Shown here: piece after piece, positions 8,576-17,983 of the stretch
Position numbering within the stretch: the first letter of the stretch is position 1
Layout: each line of letters opens with the position of its first letter
Source: Myxococcales bacterium
GTDB lineage: Bacteria > Myxococcota_A > Polyangia > Polyangiales > Ga0077539
Reading direction: 5' to 3'
DNA length: 64,000 nucleotides
NCBI GenBank assembly: GCA_016793325.1
Contig: JAEUKI010000016.1
Span: 41,680 to 105,679, forward strand
Notes under the pieces: model-generated
What the model saw: only the letters and a program-made list of their open reading frames with translations
The model's database searches: none
What the model was told of the DNA's origin: nothing
Program-made: the position numbers and the translations under genes

Positions 8576-10813
8576 ATGAAACAATTCGAACACTGCCTAC
8601 GCAGCCAGCTGGGTATTCAATCGATTGCTTTCGCACTCACAGCTAGTAGTCTTGTGACGAACGGATGCGGAGCCAAGACTGGGCTAGACCCATGGGAAGC
8701 GGGCCCGCCCCCTCCGCCGAACAACTACTCAGACTCGCAGTCAGACGCACTTTCGGACGCTACCTTCGACGGTTCGCCAGGGCAGGCAGAAGGCACGTAC
8801 GTATCCAGCGTATGCCAATGCGGACTGTGCTTCGATCGCGCATTTTGTGTCAATCGCACGACCTTCACAGTGCGCTCATTATCTCCCGGGGTGGAGTGCG
8901 ACCCCTCTACCGAATTGGCGTCGAAGCCCGTAAGCGCACTATTGCATTCCACTCCGGGAGCAACGTTGATCCACTGCATCAGCGAAGCATACTCACACAG
9001 TACGCCGGGGCCTGCGAGCTGTCAGCCAAGTCGAGCGATGCCTCAAGCTACTCGCGCCAACGAAGAAATCGTGGCTCCCGCCTACGACACAGGCAACCTC
9101 ACCTGCTACTTCGACTCGACTGAGGTTCGAACACGGAGTCGATATCCACAGACATCGGACTGGGAGTTCGCTCGCGGCCGAAACGGGTATTGCAACCGTT
9201 GGTTGCCTTCGAGCACCCCCGGCTCTGTAGTCCCGCCTCTTCCGCGCGGCAGCTGCGGTACAGTCGCGGCCAGAGGCTGGGACCCCACCGATGCAGGTCT
9301 GCAAGTCAACGGAGGCGTCGAGTTTGCCGCGTTCGCTTCGCAGTTTATGTGCCCGAAGCGCCTCCTGACGCCCGACCAAAAGTTCTGCATTGCAGGTGGC
9401 ACCAATTGGAGAGACTCGGACTACCTCACTGCCGCTGACGACATCTCTCGACGCTATTGCGCGCTACTTGGTCCAATCTACAACTGGCAACAAACTCTGA
9501 CTGACACGGGAACGCCGCGTCCCCGGTTCATGTGTTTCGCGCGAGCAGACTGCAACGCCCAGCGGACCATCGAGCGCAACACCTGCTACCCGAGCGCCAG
9601 CATCGATCCTGGTCACTCCGAGACGGGAAACCGCTACGCTACTGCCTCCGTCGGCGCGGCGTCGGTCAAGGTATCGCAGCGCAGCAATCCATCCATCAGT
9701 TTGTCGGTAGCAGCGAATGCATCCGCTTCCATCGATCTTTCGCAAAGCGGACGCGTCATTGTATCTGAATTGGTGATCGATCAGGTATCCCCGACGACGT
9801 TTATGGGAACAAACATCGCCTCGACAATGGCAAGAAGTTCTGATGTCTGGATCGGACTCTGGAACGCCGCGACGTCACGCTTTGAGATTGACGCGAGCAC
9901 GGGGCAACTTCAGGTTCGAAGCAGCATCGGAGGCGCGCCGTTCTGGAACCAGTACACCACCGCAGGATCGCCTGCGCCGTACATCGAACAATCTGGGAAT
10001 GCACTCATTCTTCACGCTACTGTCGAAGACCTCAGCAACGATCTTTCGATTCAACTCGACGCAGTGTTGACCCCAACTGCGCCTCAGCCGACAGCACTCA
10101 TACACGGCTCTCCGACTGCCGTTGGAGCACCGATCGAGACCGAGTGCACAGGCCCATCTGGCGCATCTCTCACAGTTACGGGAACCGCGACATCGGGCCA
10201 GCCATCGGTTGCGGCGCACTATTCTTGGATGTTCGTCGGCGCCGACGGCAACTACACGTTTACTCAGAATAGTCCGAACATCACCCTCCAGCTGCCTCTC
10301 GAAGACGCCAACATCCCCCCGCGAGTGCTTTCGCTCGTCTCGAGGCGCGGAGATCTCATCGCACGCGATGACATTGGAGTACGTGCGGTCGACCACACCC
10401 CACCCACGGTTACGCAGTCCGCGTGGAAGCTCGACTGCGGTTGGGGTACTTCGATTGCCGATCCGATTGTCAATGCGCCGACTGCGTGTGCAGCTCCTCG
10501 ACCTTCTACTTCGGACTTGTGCTCGTCGGTCGACTATCGCGAGATTCTCGCGGTTCGGGTATACGACTATCCTAGCAATGCGCTTCTCTTCGAGCAACAC
10601 TACACAGACGGTCGGCAGTGCTTCAGTCCGCTCGCAGGTAGGCTCGATGCACAACTTTCGACTGTCGACTACGAGATCGACTACCGTGTTCGGGACCATT
10701 GGGGCAACTGGTCTGCTCCGCGTCGTTGGCGTGGTTGGTTCTACACAGCGGCAGCATCTCTGCAGTGCTCAGCGCCAGCACAACCAGTGACGATTAGCGA
10801 CTCGAACATCTGA
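8576..10813 (+). CDS. large secreted lipoprotein of unknown function with GCGAKTGL tag
   Basis: A 745-residue protein. The signal peptide (IAFALTASSLVTNGC) ends in a lipobox, and the lipidated Cys is followed by GAKTGL exactly as in the preceding VWA lipoprotein. After a Pro/Asp/Ser spacer there is a Cys-rich region (YVSSVCQCGLCFD) and then mostly beta-type sequence; residues about 520-600 (ECTGPSGASLTVTGTA, YSWMFVG) look like an Ig-like fold. No catalytic motif is recognised. Base composition is visibly less G+C-rich than the flanking genes and codon use is less biased, which may mean transfer. It lies 69 bases downstream of the VWA gene in the same direction and the two may act together. 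Confidence 0.8.
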   Translation: MKQFEHCLRSQLGIQSIAFALTASSLVTNGCGAKTGLDPWEAGPPPPPNNYSDSQSDALSDATFDGSPGQAEGTYVSSVCQCGLCFDRAFCVNRTTFTVRSLSPGVECDPSTELASKPVSALLHSTPGATLIHCISEAYSHSTPGPASCQPSRAMPQATRANEEIVAPAYDTGNLTCYFDSTEVRTRSRYPQTSDWEFARGRNGYCNRWLPSSTPGSVVPPLPRGSCGTVAARGWDPTDAGLQVNGGVEFAAFASQFMCPKRLLTPDQKFCIAGGTNWRDSDYLTAADDISRRYCALLGPIYNWQQTLTDTGTPRPRFMCFARADCNAQRTIERNTCYPSASIDPGHSETGNRYATASVGAASVKVSQRSNPSISLSVAANASASIDLSQSGRVIVSELVIDQVSPTTFMGTNIASTMARSSDVWIGLWNAATSRFEIDASTGQLQVRSSIGGAPFWNQYTTAGSPAPYIEQSGNALILHATVEDLSNDLSIQLDAVLTPTAPQPTALIHGSPTAVGAPIETECTGPSGASLTVTGTATSGQPSVAAHYSWMFVGADGNYTFTQNSPNITLQLPLEDANIPPRVLSLVSRRGDLIARDDIGVRAVDHTPPTVTQSAWKLDCGWGTSIADPIVNAPTACAAPRPSTSDLCSSVDYREILAVRVYDYPSNALLFEQHYTDGRQCFSPLAGRLDAQLSTVDYEIDYRVRDHWGNWSAPRRWRGWFYTAAASLQCSAPAQPVTISDSNI

Positions 10814-10869
10814 CGCTCCCAGCAAACCGCTCCGTTGGCATCGCGCTCCGTCGCGTCCTCGAGTGACGC

Positions 10870-11994
10870 TCACCCCCCGTCGCCCGCTCCCGCGTCGCCG
10901 CTGTCCAACGTCCACCCGATCTGCGCGGCCCAATCGCGCATGTACCGGCGGCCCGCGTTGGACAACCTGCGCTCGGCCATGAGCTCGATCAGCGATCGTC
11001 GCGCGGCCTCGCGGTCCTCGGGGCTCGCGGTCGCGCTCGAGAGCCGCAGGATCGCCGCGACCCGCGTCGCGAGGTCTCGACCCGTGAGCGATCGGCGCGC
11101 GCGTTCGAGGCCCGAGGCGCGCCACTGCTCGAGCGTCTCGTTTTTGTGTGCCTGATACCAACGCACCCAGTTGACGTACGCGGCCGACGCGAAGCTGTCG
11201 GATTGCTCGAGGTCCAGCGTTCCCTGTTGCCAGGGCGGCAGCGGCGTGAGGTCCCACCCGCTCACGCGACCGAGCGGCTCGATCCAACGAACGTATCCCT
11301 CGGCAGACCACTCGCTGTTGCGACAGCGCGCATAGTGGCTCAGCGCCGCGAGCGTGTACGGAATCACTTCGGCCGCATCGAAGCTGCCGAACACGGGCAC
11401 CAGCGTCTCTGCCGCGTCGATGTACGAAGCGGACGCTCGATGAACCTCTCGCATTCCGCCGTAGCGAATCGAGACCCGCATCGCCTCGCGCTCTTGTGTC
11501 GTCAGTTGATGGCGCTCTTCGTCGTACACGAACTGTCCGATCGCGTGCATCGCCGCGAGCCCGCCGCGCCGAAGCAGCGTCGCCGCCGCGCGACAGTCTT
11601 GGGGGCCGACGTGCTCGACCCGATACGCCTCGAAGCACCGCATCGCCTGCGCCACCACGAGCCGATAGCGAGCCACCTCCGCCCGCAGCTCCGGGGGAAC
11701 AACCGGCAGCGCCACGCGCCCCGGGCTCCCGCGATCGTTGACGCAGAGGAGCTCCTGCGATGGCTCGCGCCGCGCGTCGGGTTGCACCTCGGGCAGCGCC
11801 ATCACCGGGAGCTCGTCCCCGTCCGCGCGCGCATCCAGAGGACCGCCGTCGCTCGCGTCCGTGGCGCTCACGACGTCCGCGACCTGCACGGACGCGTCTC
11901 GTTGCGCGCGCGGCGGCTCGGGCGCGACCGTCGGCGTGCGACGACACGCGAGCAAACCCGCTGCGAACACCGTGGCGATCAGCGCGCGTCGCAT
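10870..11994 (-). CDS. lipoprotein of unknown function
   Basis: A 374-residue predicted lipoprotein: MRRALIATVFAAGLLAC is a clean signal peptide with a lipobox (Cys17). A spacer rich in Asp and Ala covers residues 30-75. The rest is alpha-helical with scattered Cys (CFEAYRVEHVGPQDC, LLCVNDRG) and an HEAT-like C-terminus (TRVAAILRLSSATASPEDREAARRSLIELM). I do not recognise the family. The ATG at 11994 lies 16 bases inside the preceding cytochrome gene, so it is the third gene of a translationally linked GtrA-cytochrome-lipoprotein operon. A supporting role for the cytochrome is inference only. Confidence 0.75.
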   Translation of the reverse strand: MRRALIATVFAAGLLACRRTPTVAPEPPRAQRDASVQVADVVSATDASDGGPLDARADGDELPVMALPEVQPDARREPSQELLCVNDRGSPGRVALPVVPPELRAEVARYRLVVAQAMRCFEAYRVEHVGPQDCRAAATLLRRGGLAAMHAIGQFVYDEERHQLTTQEREAMRVSIRYGGMREVHRASASYIDAAETLVPVFGSFDAAEVIPYTLAALSHYARCRNSEWSAEGYVRWIEPLGRVSGWDLTPLPPWQQGTLDLEQSDSFASAAYVNWVRWYQAHKNETLEQWRASGLERARRSLTGRDLATRVAAILRLSSATASPEDREAARRSLIELMAERRLSNAGRRYMRDWAAQIGWTLDSGDAGAGDGG

Positions 11995-13091
11995 GGAAGC
12001 GCCTCTCCTTCTTCCAGAACCGTCATGATTTCGTGTGTCCTCAATCCCTGTCGCTGCGCGACCTCGGGGCTCGTGCGCCAGTGCTCGAGGCGCCACCTCG
12101 GACGCCGCTCGCCCGCGATCGGTAGCTCCAACGACACCTCGTCTTCCGACTCTGGTCCCGGCGGCGCCAAGCGCGCGTCGAGCCGCTCTGCGCGCGAGAA
12201 GAACGTCTCGCCCCGGGGGTCTACTTCCATCCGTCGCTCGAAGCGCCGAACAAACACGCGATCCCGCTCGATCGCCTGGGCGTTTGCGACGACCAGCCGC
12301 AGTTGCCTGTGCAAATCTCCCGTCGGAACCGCGTGGCCCACCTCGTCGCTCGCGCCGATCGTCGCGCGCACGCGCCACGCGGCGCCGACGCGACACGCGC
12401 GTACGGTCACCAGCACCGAGCGCCGCACGAAGTCACGCTGCTCGACGCCGCGCGTCGCGTGCGAGCCCGAGGGCATGTGGCACTGCGCGCAGCTTCGCGC
12501 CTCGCCCGTGGTCGCGCGGAGGTGTCGCGAGGCGCGCTCCCACTCGTGAACGGTGTCTTGCATGGGCGTCGCGCTGCGCCAGAGCGGACGATGGGCGCCG
12601 CGATCGACCACGAAATCAAACTGATGACACCCGCCGCACAGCGCACGCGAAGCGCCCGGGCCTCGATGCTCGTCGCGCGTCGCTCGAACGGCGCGCGGCG
12701 ACGCGAGGTGCGCGCGAGACTCCGCGTGGCACGAGACGCACGAGACGCCTTCGGAGCGGGCGAGCGCGTCGGGCTCGCGCGAAGGATCGCCGAGCGGCGC
12801 GTGACATCCGCGGCAGAACTCCATGGGCTCTTCGCGGTAGGCGGCGAGGAAGATGGGATCGTTCCACGAGCGGGCGTGGAGCGAGCGGCGCCAGTCGCGA
12901 ACCTGCGCCTCGTGACAGGGCGAACACTGGGCGGCGTGCAGGCGGTCGTCGGAGGCGCGAGCGCGAGAATGGGCCGATTGTGTCCTGGCGTCTTGATTGT
13001 ATGGGCCGAGACGTCCGCGCACGACGGACACGCCGGCCTCCGCGAGCCACGCGAGCGAGAGCGCCACGACGAGCGGCCGACGCAGGCTCAC
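11979..13091 (-). CDS. pentaheme c-type cytochrome
   Basis: A 370-residue exported protein with an N-terminal hydrophobic signal/anchor (RPLVVALSLAWLAEAGVSVV) and five CxxCH heme-binding motifs, with first Cys at about residues 56 (CSPCH), 93 (CRGCH), 118 (CVSCH), 152 (CGGCH) and 201 (CAQCH). This spacing resembles the cytochrome c-554/multiheme family that moves electrons in the periplasm. The 160-residue C-terminal part has no heme motif and is beta-rich (RVRATIGASDEVGHAVPTGD). The GTG start at 13091 overlaps the GtrA stop as GTGA. The electron donor and acceptor are unknown; no oxidoreductase partner is next to it. Confidence 0.85.
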   Translation of the reverse strand: MSLRRPLVVALSLAWLAEAGVSVVRGRLGPYNQDARTQSAHSRARASDDRLHAAQCSPCHEAQVRDWRRSLHARSWNDPIFLAAYREEPMEFCRGCHAPLGDPSREPDALARSEGVSCVSCHAESRAHLASPRAVRATRDEHRGPGASRALCGGCHQFDFVVDRGAHRPLWRSATPMQDTVHEWERASRHLRATTGEARSCAQCHMPSGSHATRGVEQRDFVRRSVLVTVRACRVGAAWRVRATIGASDEVGHAVPTGDLHRQLRLVVANAQAIERDRVFVRRFERRMEVDPRGETFFSRAERLDARLAPPGPESEDEVSLELPIAGERRPRWRLEHWRTSPEVAQRQGLRTHEIMTVLEEGEALPCDAR

Positions 13092-13597
13092 GCGCGCCCT
13101 TCGCGTCGCCTCGTCTCTTCGTCCTTCAGCAGCCGAAAGATCACGAGGCGCCGCACGGGGTAACTGTAGAGAGCGAACACCAAGAACGTCCCCAAGAACG
13201 TCACGATCTCTGGCGGAACAATGGTGATCCACTTCACGAGATACCGGAAGATCACGATGTTCGCGAGGTACGCGCCGAGCTCGTACGTGAAGAACAGCCG
13301 CGCGTGGCGCTTCACGTCGCCCGCCGTCGCTCGAAATGTGAACACGCGATTGCCCACGAACTGCACGAGCGCGCCCGTCGCCAGCGCTGGCGCCCTCGCC
13401 CACTCGGGGCTCACGTGCAGCACGCGGTGCACAATCGTGAACATCACGAGGTCGCTGCCCGTCGCGCACGCGCCTACGACGAGCGCACGAACGAAGCGCG
13501 CGGCCCTCGTCGTCACAGGGTCGTCCGACAACGGAACGTACGTCGACGCGTCCTTCGACGGCTCGGACGCGACGACGGACTCAGCGTCGGGGCTCAT
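13088..13597 (-). CDS. GtrA-like membrane protein
   Basis: A 169-residue protein with four hydrophobic segments and the GtrA family marks: RFVRALVVGACATGSDLVMF, GALVQFVGNRVFTFRA near residue 80, and ELGAYLANIVIFRYLV. GtrA proteins are thought to help move lipid-linked sugars across the cytoplasmic membrane in cell-surface polysaccharide or glycosylation pathways. The N-terminal 35 residues are Asp/Ser-rich and not part of the domain. It heads an overlapping operon with a multiheme cytochrome and a lipoprotein, a combination that the usual glycan role does not explain. Confidence 0.87.
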   Translation of the reverse strand: MSPDAESVVASEPSKDASTYVPLSDDPVTTRAARFVRALVVGACATGSDLVMFTIVHRVLHVSPEWARAPALATGALVQFVGNRVFTFRATAGDVKRHARLFFTYELGAYLANIVIFRYLVKWITIVPPEIVTFLGTFLVFALYSYPVRRLVIFRLLKDEETRRREGRA

Positions 13598-13675
13598 TCG
13601 CTCGCTCCATTCGAGGGCCCGGACGCTCGCAATCGACTCGCCGGCGTCGCAAGGCGCTAGAGGTTGGCACGGACG

Positions 13676-14812
13676 TCACTTCTTCGAAAAGACAAGAACG
13701 CGCGCGCGGGACTCGGCGCTTCCCGACGCGACGATCGCCGCAGCCGCACACGCGCGATCCGTCGGAGCGCTGTCCACGTCCGTCGCGAGCGCGACGAGCG
13801 CCCGCTCGTCCGCGGGAGCCACGCGATACCCGTCCCCGAGCAGCAGCGCCTTGCTCGCCTCCATCCGCGCGGGCCCTTCGCCCGACGGCAACGCGTTGAT
13901 CGCGGCCTCGATCAGCGCGCGGTGCTTCGCGCGCAGCTCTGCGGTCGCGAGGGCCCAGTCGATCACCGCGTGACCGAGGCGCACGACGTCCGTATAGACC
14001 TCGTCGGAGATCGCGATCGTCCCTGAATACGCACGGATTTCTGCGACGATCGGCCGTTCGCCGTGGCGTGCGAAGAGGGTCGCGCCGTAGTTGTTGTACT
14101 CGACGCGCTCGATCGACTCGATCGCGAGCGGCAACGCGTGCGCTCGCTCGGGCAACACGAGCTCGCTGCGCGAGGCCTTTACAACGACGAACCCGAGCAG
14201 CCACCGAACCGCGACGATCGAGAGCCACACGACCACCACCAACGTCGCGAAGGACGAAAACTGCGGCGCCGAGCTCGACGACAGCAGCAGCAAGAAGAAC
14301 GTCACGACGACCGACGGAACGAACCACCCGATCAGTCCCCCCAACAGCCCCGTGGTCGACAACGCCACCGCGCCGTCGCGCATCCACGGAGGACTCGAGG
14401 GAAGAAACAACCTCGCCGACATCTCTCCCTGACGCGGCCCGATCGAGAGCACATCGAGGAGCGCGTACGCGTCCTCACGCTCTACGGATGCGACGATCCA
14501 CTGTTTCGACTGGAGCTCGAGGATCAATTGAGGCTCGTAGCGCGCGTAGCCTTCGCCGCCGGACTCGAGCATCGGGAGGTCGATCGGCTCGTACGCGAAG
14601 CCAGGCGCGAACCAACCGCGCGCCACCGACGCGCGCTCGAACCGCTGCGATTCGCGCCCGTCGCTGTCGAAGAGCGCGAGGTGCGATGGCGTGAGCACGA
14701 GCGTTCCGCGCTGATGTTTCTTGCGCGAAGCCCCGTAGCCCGAACGAGCTCGCTCGACGCCGAGCTGCGCGCACGCGAGCTCGAGGCTCTTGTCTTCGTC
14801 GGTCGTCGCCAC
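13676..14812 (-). CDS. membrane protein of unknown function
   Basis: A 378-residue protein. The N-terminal 130 residues look like a soluble PH-like or GRAM-like beta domain (GTLVLTPSHLALFDSDGRESQRF, then WIVASVEREDAYALLDVL). Two transmembrane helices follow at about 150-175 and 180-205 (VVVTFFLLLLSSSSAPQFSSFATLVVVVWLSIVAV), then a second beta segment (RSELVLPERAHALPLAIESIERVEYNNY) and a helical C-terminus. This arrangement resembles bacterial PH-domain membrane proteins, but I cannot assign a family. It is separated by 78 bases from the GtrA operon and diverges from the radical SAM gene. Confidence 0.7.
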   Translation of the reverse strand: MATTDEDKSLELACAQLGVERARSGYGASRKKHQRGTLVLTPSHLALFDSDGRESQRFERASVARGWFAPGFAYEPIDLPMLESGGEGYARYEPQLILELQSKQWIVASVEREDAYALLDVLSIGPRQGEMSARLFLPSSPPWMRDGAVALSTTGLLGGLIGWFVPSVVVTFFLLLLSSSSAPQFSSFATLVVVVWLSIVAVRWLLGFVVVKASRSELVLPERAHALPLAIESIERVEYNNYGATLFARHGERPIVAEIRAYSGTIAISDEVYTDVVRLGHAVIDWALATAELRAKHRALIEAAINALPSGEGPARMEASKALLLGDGYRVAPADERALVALATDVDSAPTDRACAAAAIVASGSAESRARVLVFSKK

Positions 14813-14895
14813 GGTTCAACGGGAATTTTCGCACGAATCGCTCACATACGGCGCTTGCATCGCGACCGCTTGCTTGCCAGCTTCACGCGATTGCG

Positions 14896-17841
14896 ATGAC
14901 TGCCATGCGCGAACAAGAGACTCACCGAAGCGTTGTCGAAGACCACCCCTACGCGAGCTTCATTCACAAGATCGAGAAGCCCGTGCGCTACCTCGGAGGA
15001 GAGCACGGCGCGGTGCGCAAGGATTGGTCGAGCGTGAAGGCGAAGGTCGCGTTGGCCTTTCCTGACCTCTACGACATCGGGATGAGCCACTTGGGGTTCA
15101 AGATTCTCTACGGGATCTTGAACGAGCACCCCTCGACGCTCGCCGAGCGCGCGTACGCCCCGTGGAGCGACATGGAGCAAGAGCTCCGCGCCCGCTCGTT
15201 GCCGCTCGTGTCGCTCGAGTCCGCGCGGGCGCTGTGCGACTTCGACGTCGTGGGCTTCTCGCTGCAGTTCGAGCTCACGTACACCAACGTTCTCTTGATG
15301 CTCGATCTCGGGCGCATCCCGCTGCGCAGCGAAGATCGCGACGACACACACCCGCTCGTGATCGCGGGCGGGCCCACGGCCACGCACCCCGAGCCGCTCT
15401 CGCCCTTCATCGACGCGTTTGTCATCGGTGATGGCGAGCGCTTGTCCGTCGAGCTCCCGCTCTTGTGGACCACCCTTCGCGCCGCGGGAATGCCCCGCCG
15501 CGAGCGCCTCGTCGAGCTCGCCAAGATCGAAGGCGTCTATGTCCCATCGCTCTACGAGCGCGAGCTGTGTCCCGAGTCGGGGCTCCAGTACGTCTCCAAG
15601 CCGACGGTGCCGGGCGTTCCCGCGCGGGTGCAGCGCGCGTTCGTGGGGGATTTGTCGCAGTATCCGTTTCCGAGCTCGGGGCCCGTCGCGGCCACCGAGA
15701 CCGTGTTCGACCGCATCTCTGTCGAGATCGCCCGCGGCTGCACAGAGGGATGCCGCTTCTGCCAAGCGGGGATGATCTATCGCCCCGTGCGCGAGCGCGA
15801 CCCGCAAGAGGTCATCGAGACCATCGTCCGCGCGGTGAAGAGCGGCGGCTACGACGAAGCCTCGCTCACGTGCCTCTCGACCGCGGATTACTCGGCCATC
15901 AAGCCGCTGATCAAGACGGTGATGGACCGACTCGAGGGCGACAAAGTGTCCCTCTCGGTGAGCTCGCTCCGCGCGTACGGACTCGATGAAGAGCTGCTCG
16001 ACGAGCTCCAGCGCGTGCGCGCCACAGGGCTGACGTTCGCGCCCGAAGCAGGGACGCAGCGCATGCGCGACGTCGTCAACAAGAACGTCACCGAAGAGCA
16101 GCTCATGCAGACGGCCGAGCGCGTGTTCTCGCGCGGCTGGAGCAAGATGAAGCTCTACTTCATGATCGGCCTGCCCACGGAGACCGACGAGGACGTCCTC
16201 GGGATCATCGAGACCGGGCAAAAAGCCCGCGACGTGGGCCGCAAGGTGCAGAAGGGCAAGGGGCCGTCGGTGACGGTGAGCGTGTCGACACACGTTCCCA
16301 AGCCGCACACACCTTTTCAATGGTGCGCGATGGACGGGCTCGACGAGATCCTCCGCAAGCAAGCGCTCTTGAAGGACCGCGTGAAGAGCACCTGGGTCGA
16401 TTTGCGCATGCACGCGAGCAAGGGATCGACCATCGAGGGAGTTCTGGCGCGCGGCGACGCGCGGCTCGGCCCCGTGCTCGAGTGGGTCTATCTCCAGGGG
16501 GCGCGCTTCGACTCGTGGGAAGAGCGATTGCGCTACGACCTGTGGACGCAGGCGTTCGAGCGCTTCGAGGTCGACTCGCGCAAGTACTTGGGGACGCTCC
16601 CCGTGCGCGCGAAGCTCCCGTGGGACCACATCGACGTGGGCCTCGAAGACGGCTTTCTCTTGCGCGAGTACCGAAAGGCCCTCGCGTCGCGGCTGTCTCC
16701 CCCGTGTGGAAAAGCCGCGGGAATGTTCGTTCACCACACGAACATCGAGGAGGCCGAGGCCGACAAGCGAAAGCTCGTCTGCTACGACTGCGGCGTCGCG
16801 TGCGACCTCACGGAGATGCGCGAAGAGCGCATCGTGTTCCTCGATCGCTTGGGCGCGAAGCAGCCCCGTAAGCGCCCCGAGCCACAAGCGCCCACGAATT
16901 CAAACGAAGGGACCGTCGGCGACGCCCCCGCGGAGCCCGCGCTCGTCGAGCCGCGCAACAAGCGACAGCCGAAGCACAAGTTTACGCAGGGCGAGGCGCG
17001 CAGGGTGCGGCTGTCCTTCGAGCGCCTGGGGCGCGCGGCGTTTCAGGGGCACTTGGATCTCGTGAGGGTCGTTCCGCGCGTGTTTCGTAGGGCCGAGGTC
17101 GAGCTCTACTACTCGCAGGGATTTCACCCGAAGCCCGACATGGTGTTCGGACCGGCGCTCGCGCTCGGGATCGCGACGCTCGACGAGTACGTGGACATCA
17201 AGCTCGCAGAAGACGTGGACATGAGCACGCTCTGCGAGCGATTGCAGGGAGGGACGCCCGAGGGCGTTCACTTCACGGGCGCCGTGCTGCTCGGGCCCAA
17301 CGACCCCGGGATCAACAAGCTCATCGAGCACGCGGAGTACGTCGCGGCGCTCTCGTGGACGGTGCTGCACGAGCGGGGAATCGCCGACGAAGCCGCGCTC
17401 GCGGCGCACGTCGCGCGCGCGATGGAGCAGGGCCTCACCGCGACGCGTCCTGTCGAAAAGGGGCTCGGTCGCAAGATCGACGTGAGCTCGCACTTGGTCG
17501 AGCTCGTCGCCAACGACGGCGCCGAGGCGGTCGCGCGCGCAGGCTACGTGGGCTCGCTCGCGACGGTGCGCTTCGTGACGAAGGTCTCGCCCAACGGGAC
17601 CTGCAAGCCGAGCGAAGTGCTGAGCGCCCTCTTCGGCGACAACGTCGAAGGCCGCTTCGTGCGCACCCACCTCGGAAAGCGCGAGGACGACGGAACGTGG
17701 CACGGGCTCATGGAGCTCGAGCGCTTTCGCCGCGAGCCGAGCAGCAAGCGCGCGAAGCACACGGGCGAAGAGAGCGTCGAGGGCGCCGAGGGTGTGGTGG
17801 CGATCGAGGGCGCCGAGCGCAGCGATGGCTCGTCCGCGTAG
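14896..17841 (+). CDS. B12-binding radical SAM protein fused to a radical SAM-linked (TIGR03936-type) domain
   Basis: A 981-residue protein of the TIGR03960 type. The N-terminal 230 residues include a degenerate cobalamin-binding Rossmann region (VALAFPDLYDIGMSHLGFKILYGILNE). The radical SAM core follows with the cluster motif CTEGCRFCQAG (Cys at about 282, 286 and 289) and strands such as LTFAPEAGTQRMRDVVNK. A Cys pair (CYDCGVACD) lies near 630. From about residue 695 comes the TIGR03936/DUF2344 domain (RVRLSFERLGRAAFQGHLDLVRVVPRVFRRA, SQGFHPKPDMVFGPALALG). In many bacteria these are two proteins; here they are one chain. The substrate is not established; links to tRNA or ribosome-related modification have been suggested from gene context. 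The C-terminal 60 residues are Glu/Arg-rich and probably disordered. Confidence 0.92.
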   Translation: MTAMREQETHRSVVEDHPYASFIHKIEKPVRYLGGEHGAVRKDWSSVKAKVALAFPDLYDIGMSHLGFKILYGILNEHPSTLAERAYAPWSDMEQELRARSLPLVSLESARALCDFDVVGFSLQFELTYTNVLLMLDLGRIPLRSEDRDDTHPLVIAGGPTATHPEPLSPFIDAFVIGDGERLSVELPLLWTTLRAAGMPRRERLVELAKIEGVYVPSLYERELCPESGLQYVSKPTVPGVPARVQRAFVGDLSQYPFPSSGPVAATETVFDRISVEIARGCTEGCRFCQAGMIYRPVRERDPQEVIETIVRAVKSGGYDEASLTCLSTADYSAIKPLIKTVMDRLEGDKVSLSVSSLRAYGLDEELLDELQRVRATGLTFAPEAGTQRMRDVVNKNVTEEQLMQTAERVFSRGWSKMKLYFMIGLPTETDEDVLGIIETGQKARDVGRKVQKGKGPSVTVSVSTHVPKPHTPFQWCAMDGLDEILRKQALLKDRVKSTWVDLRMHASKGSTIEGVLARGDARLGPVLEWVYLQGARFDSWEERLRYDLWTQAFERFEVDSRKYLGTLPVRAKLPWDHIDVGLEDGFLLREYRKALASRLSPPCGKAAGMFVHHTNIEEAEADKRKLVCYDCGVACDLTEMREERIVFLDRLGAKQPRKRPEPQAPTNSNEGTVGDAPAEPALVEPRNKRQPKHKFTQGEARRVRLSFERLGRAAFQGHLDLVRVVPRVFRRAEVELYYSQGFHPKPDMVFGPALALGIATLDEYVDIKLAEDVDMSTLCERLQGGTPEGVHFTGAVLLGPNDPGINKLIEHAEYVAALSWTVLHERGIADEAALAAHVARAMEQGLTATRPVEKGLGRKIDVSSHLVELVANDGAEAVARAGYVGSLATVRFVTKVSPNGTCKPSEVLSALFGDNVEGRFVRTHLGKREDDGTWHGLMELERFRREPSSKRAKHTGEESVEGAEGVVAIEGAERSDGSSA

Positions 17842-17983
17842 CTCGCCGTTACACGAGTAGGCAGACCCTTGCAGATGACCATCAGAACTATGATTCTCGA
17901 TTGACGCTGCTCGACAGGGCGAGCAAGACTCGAGTTGCACTGCGGCGCGCTCCGTATTCGCGGAAAAACACGGAGCCGACGCA

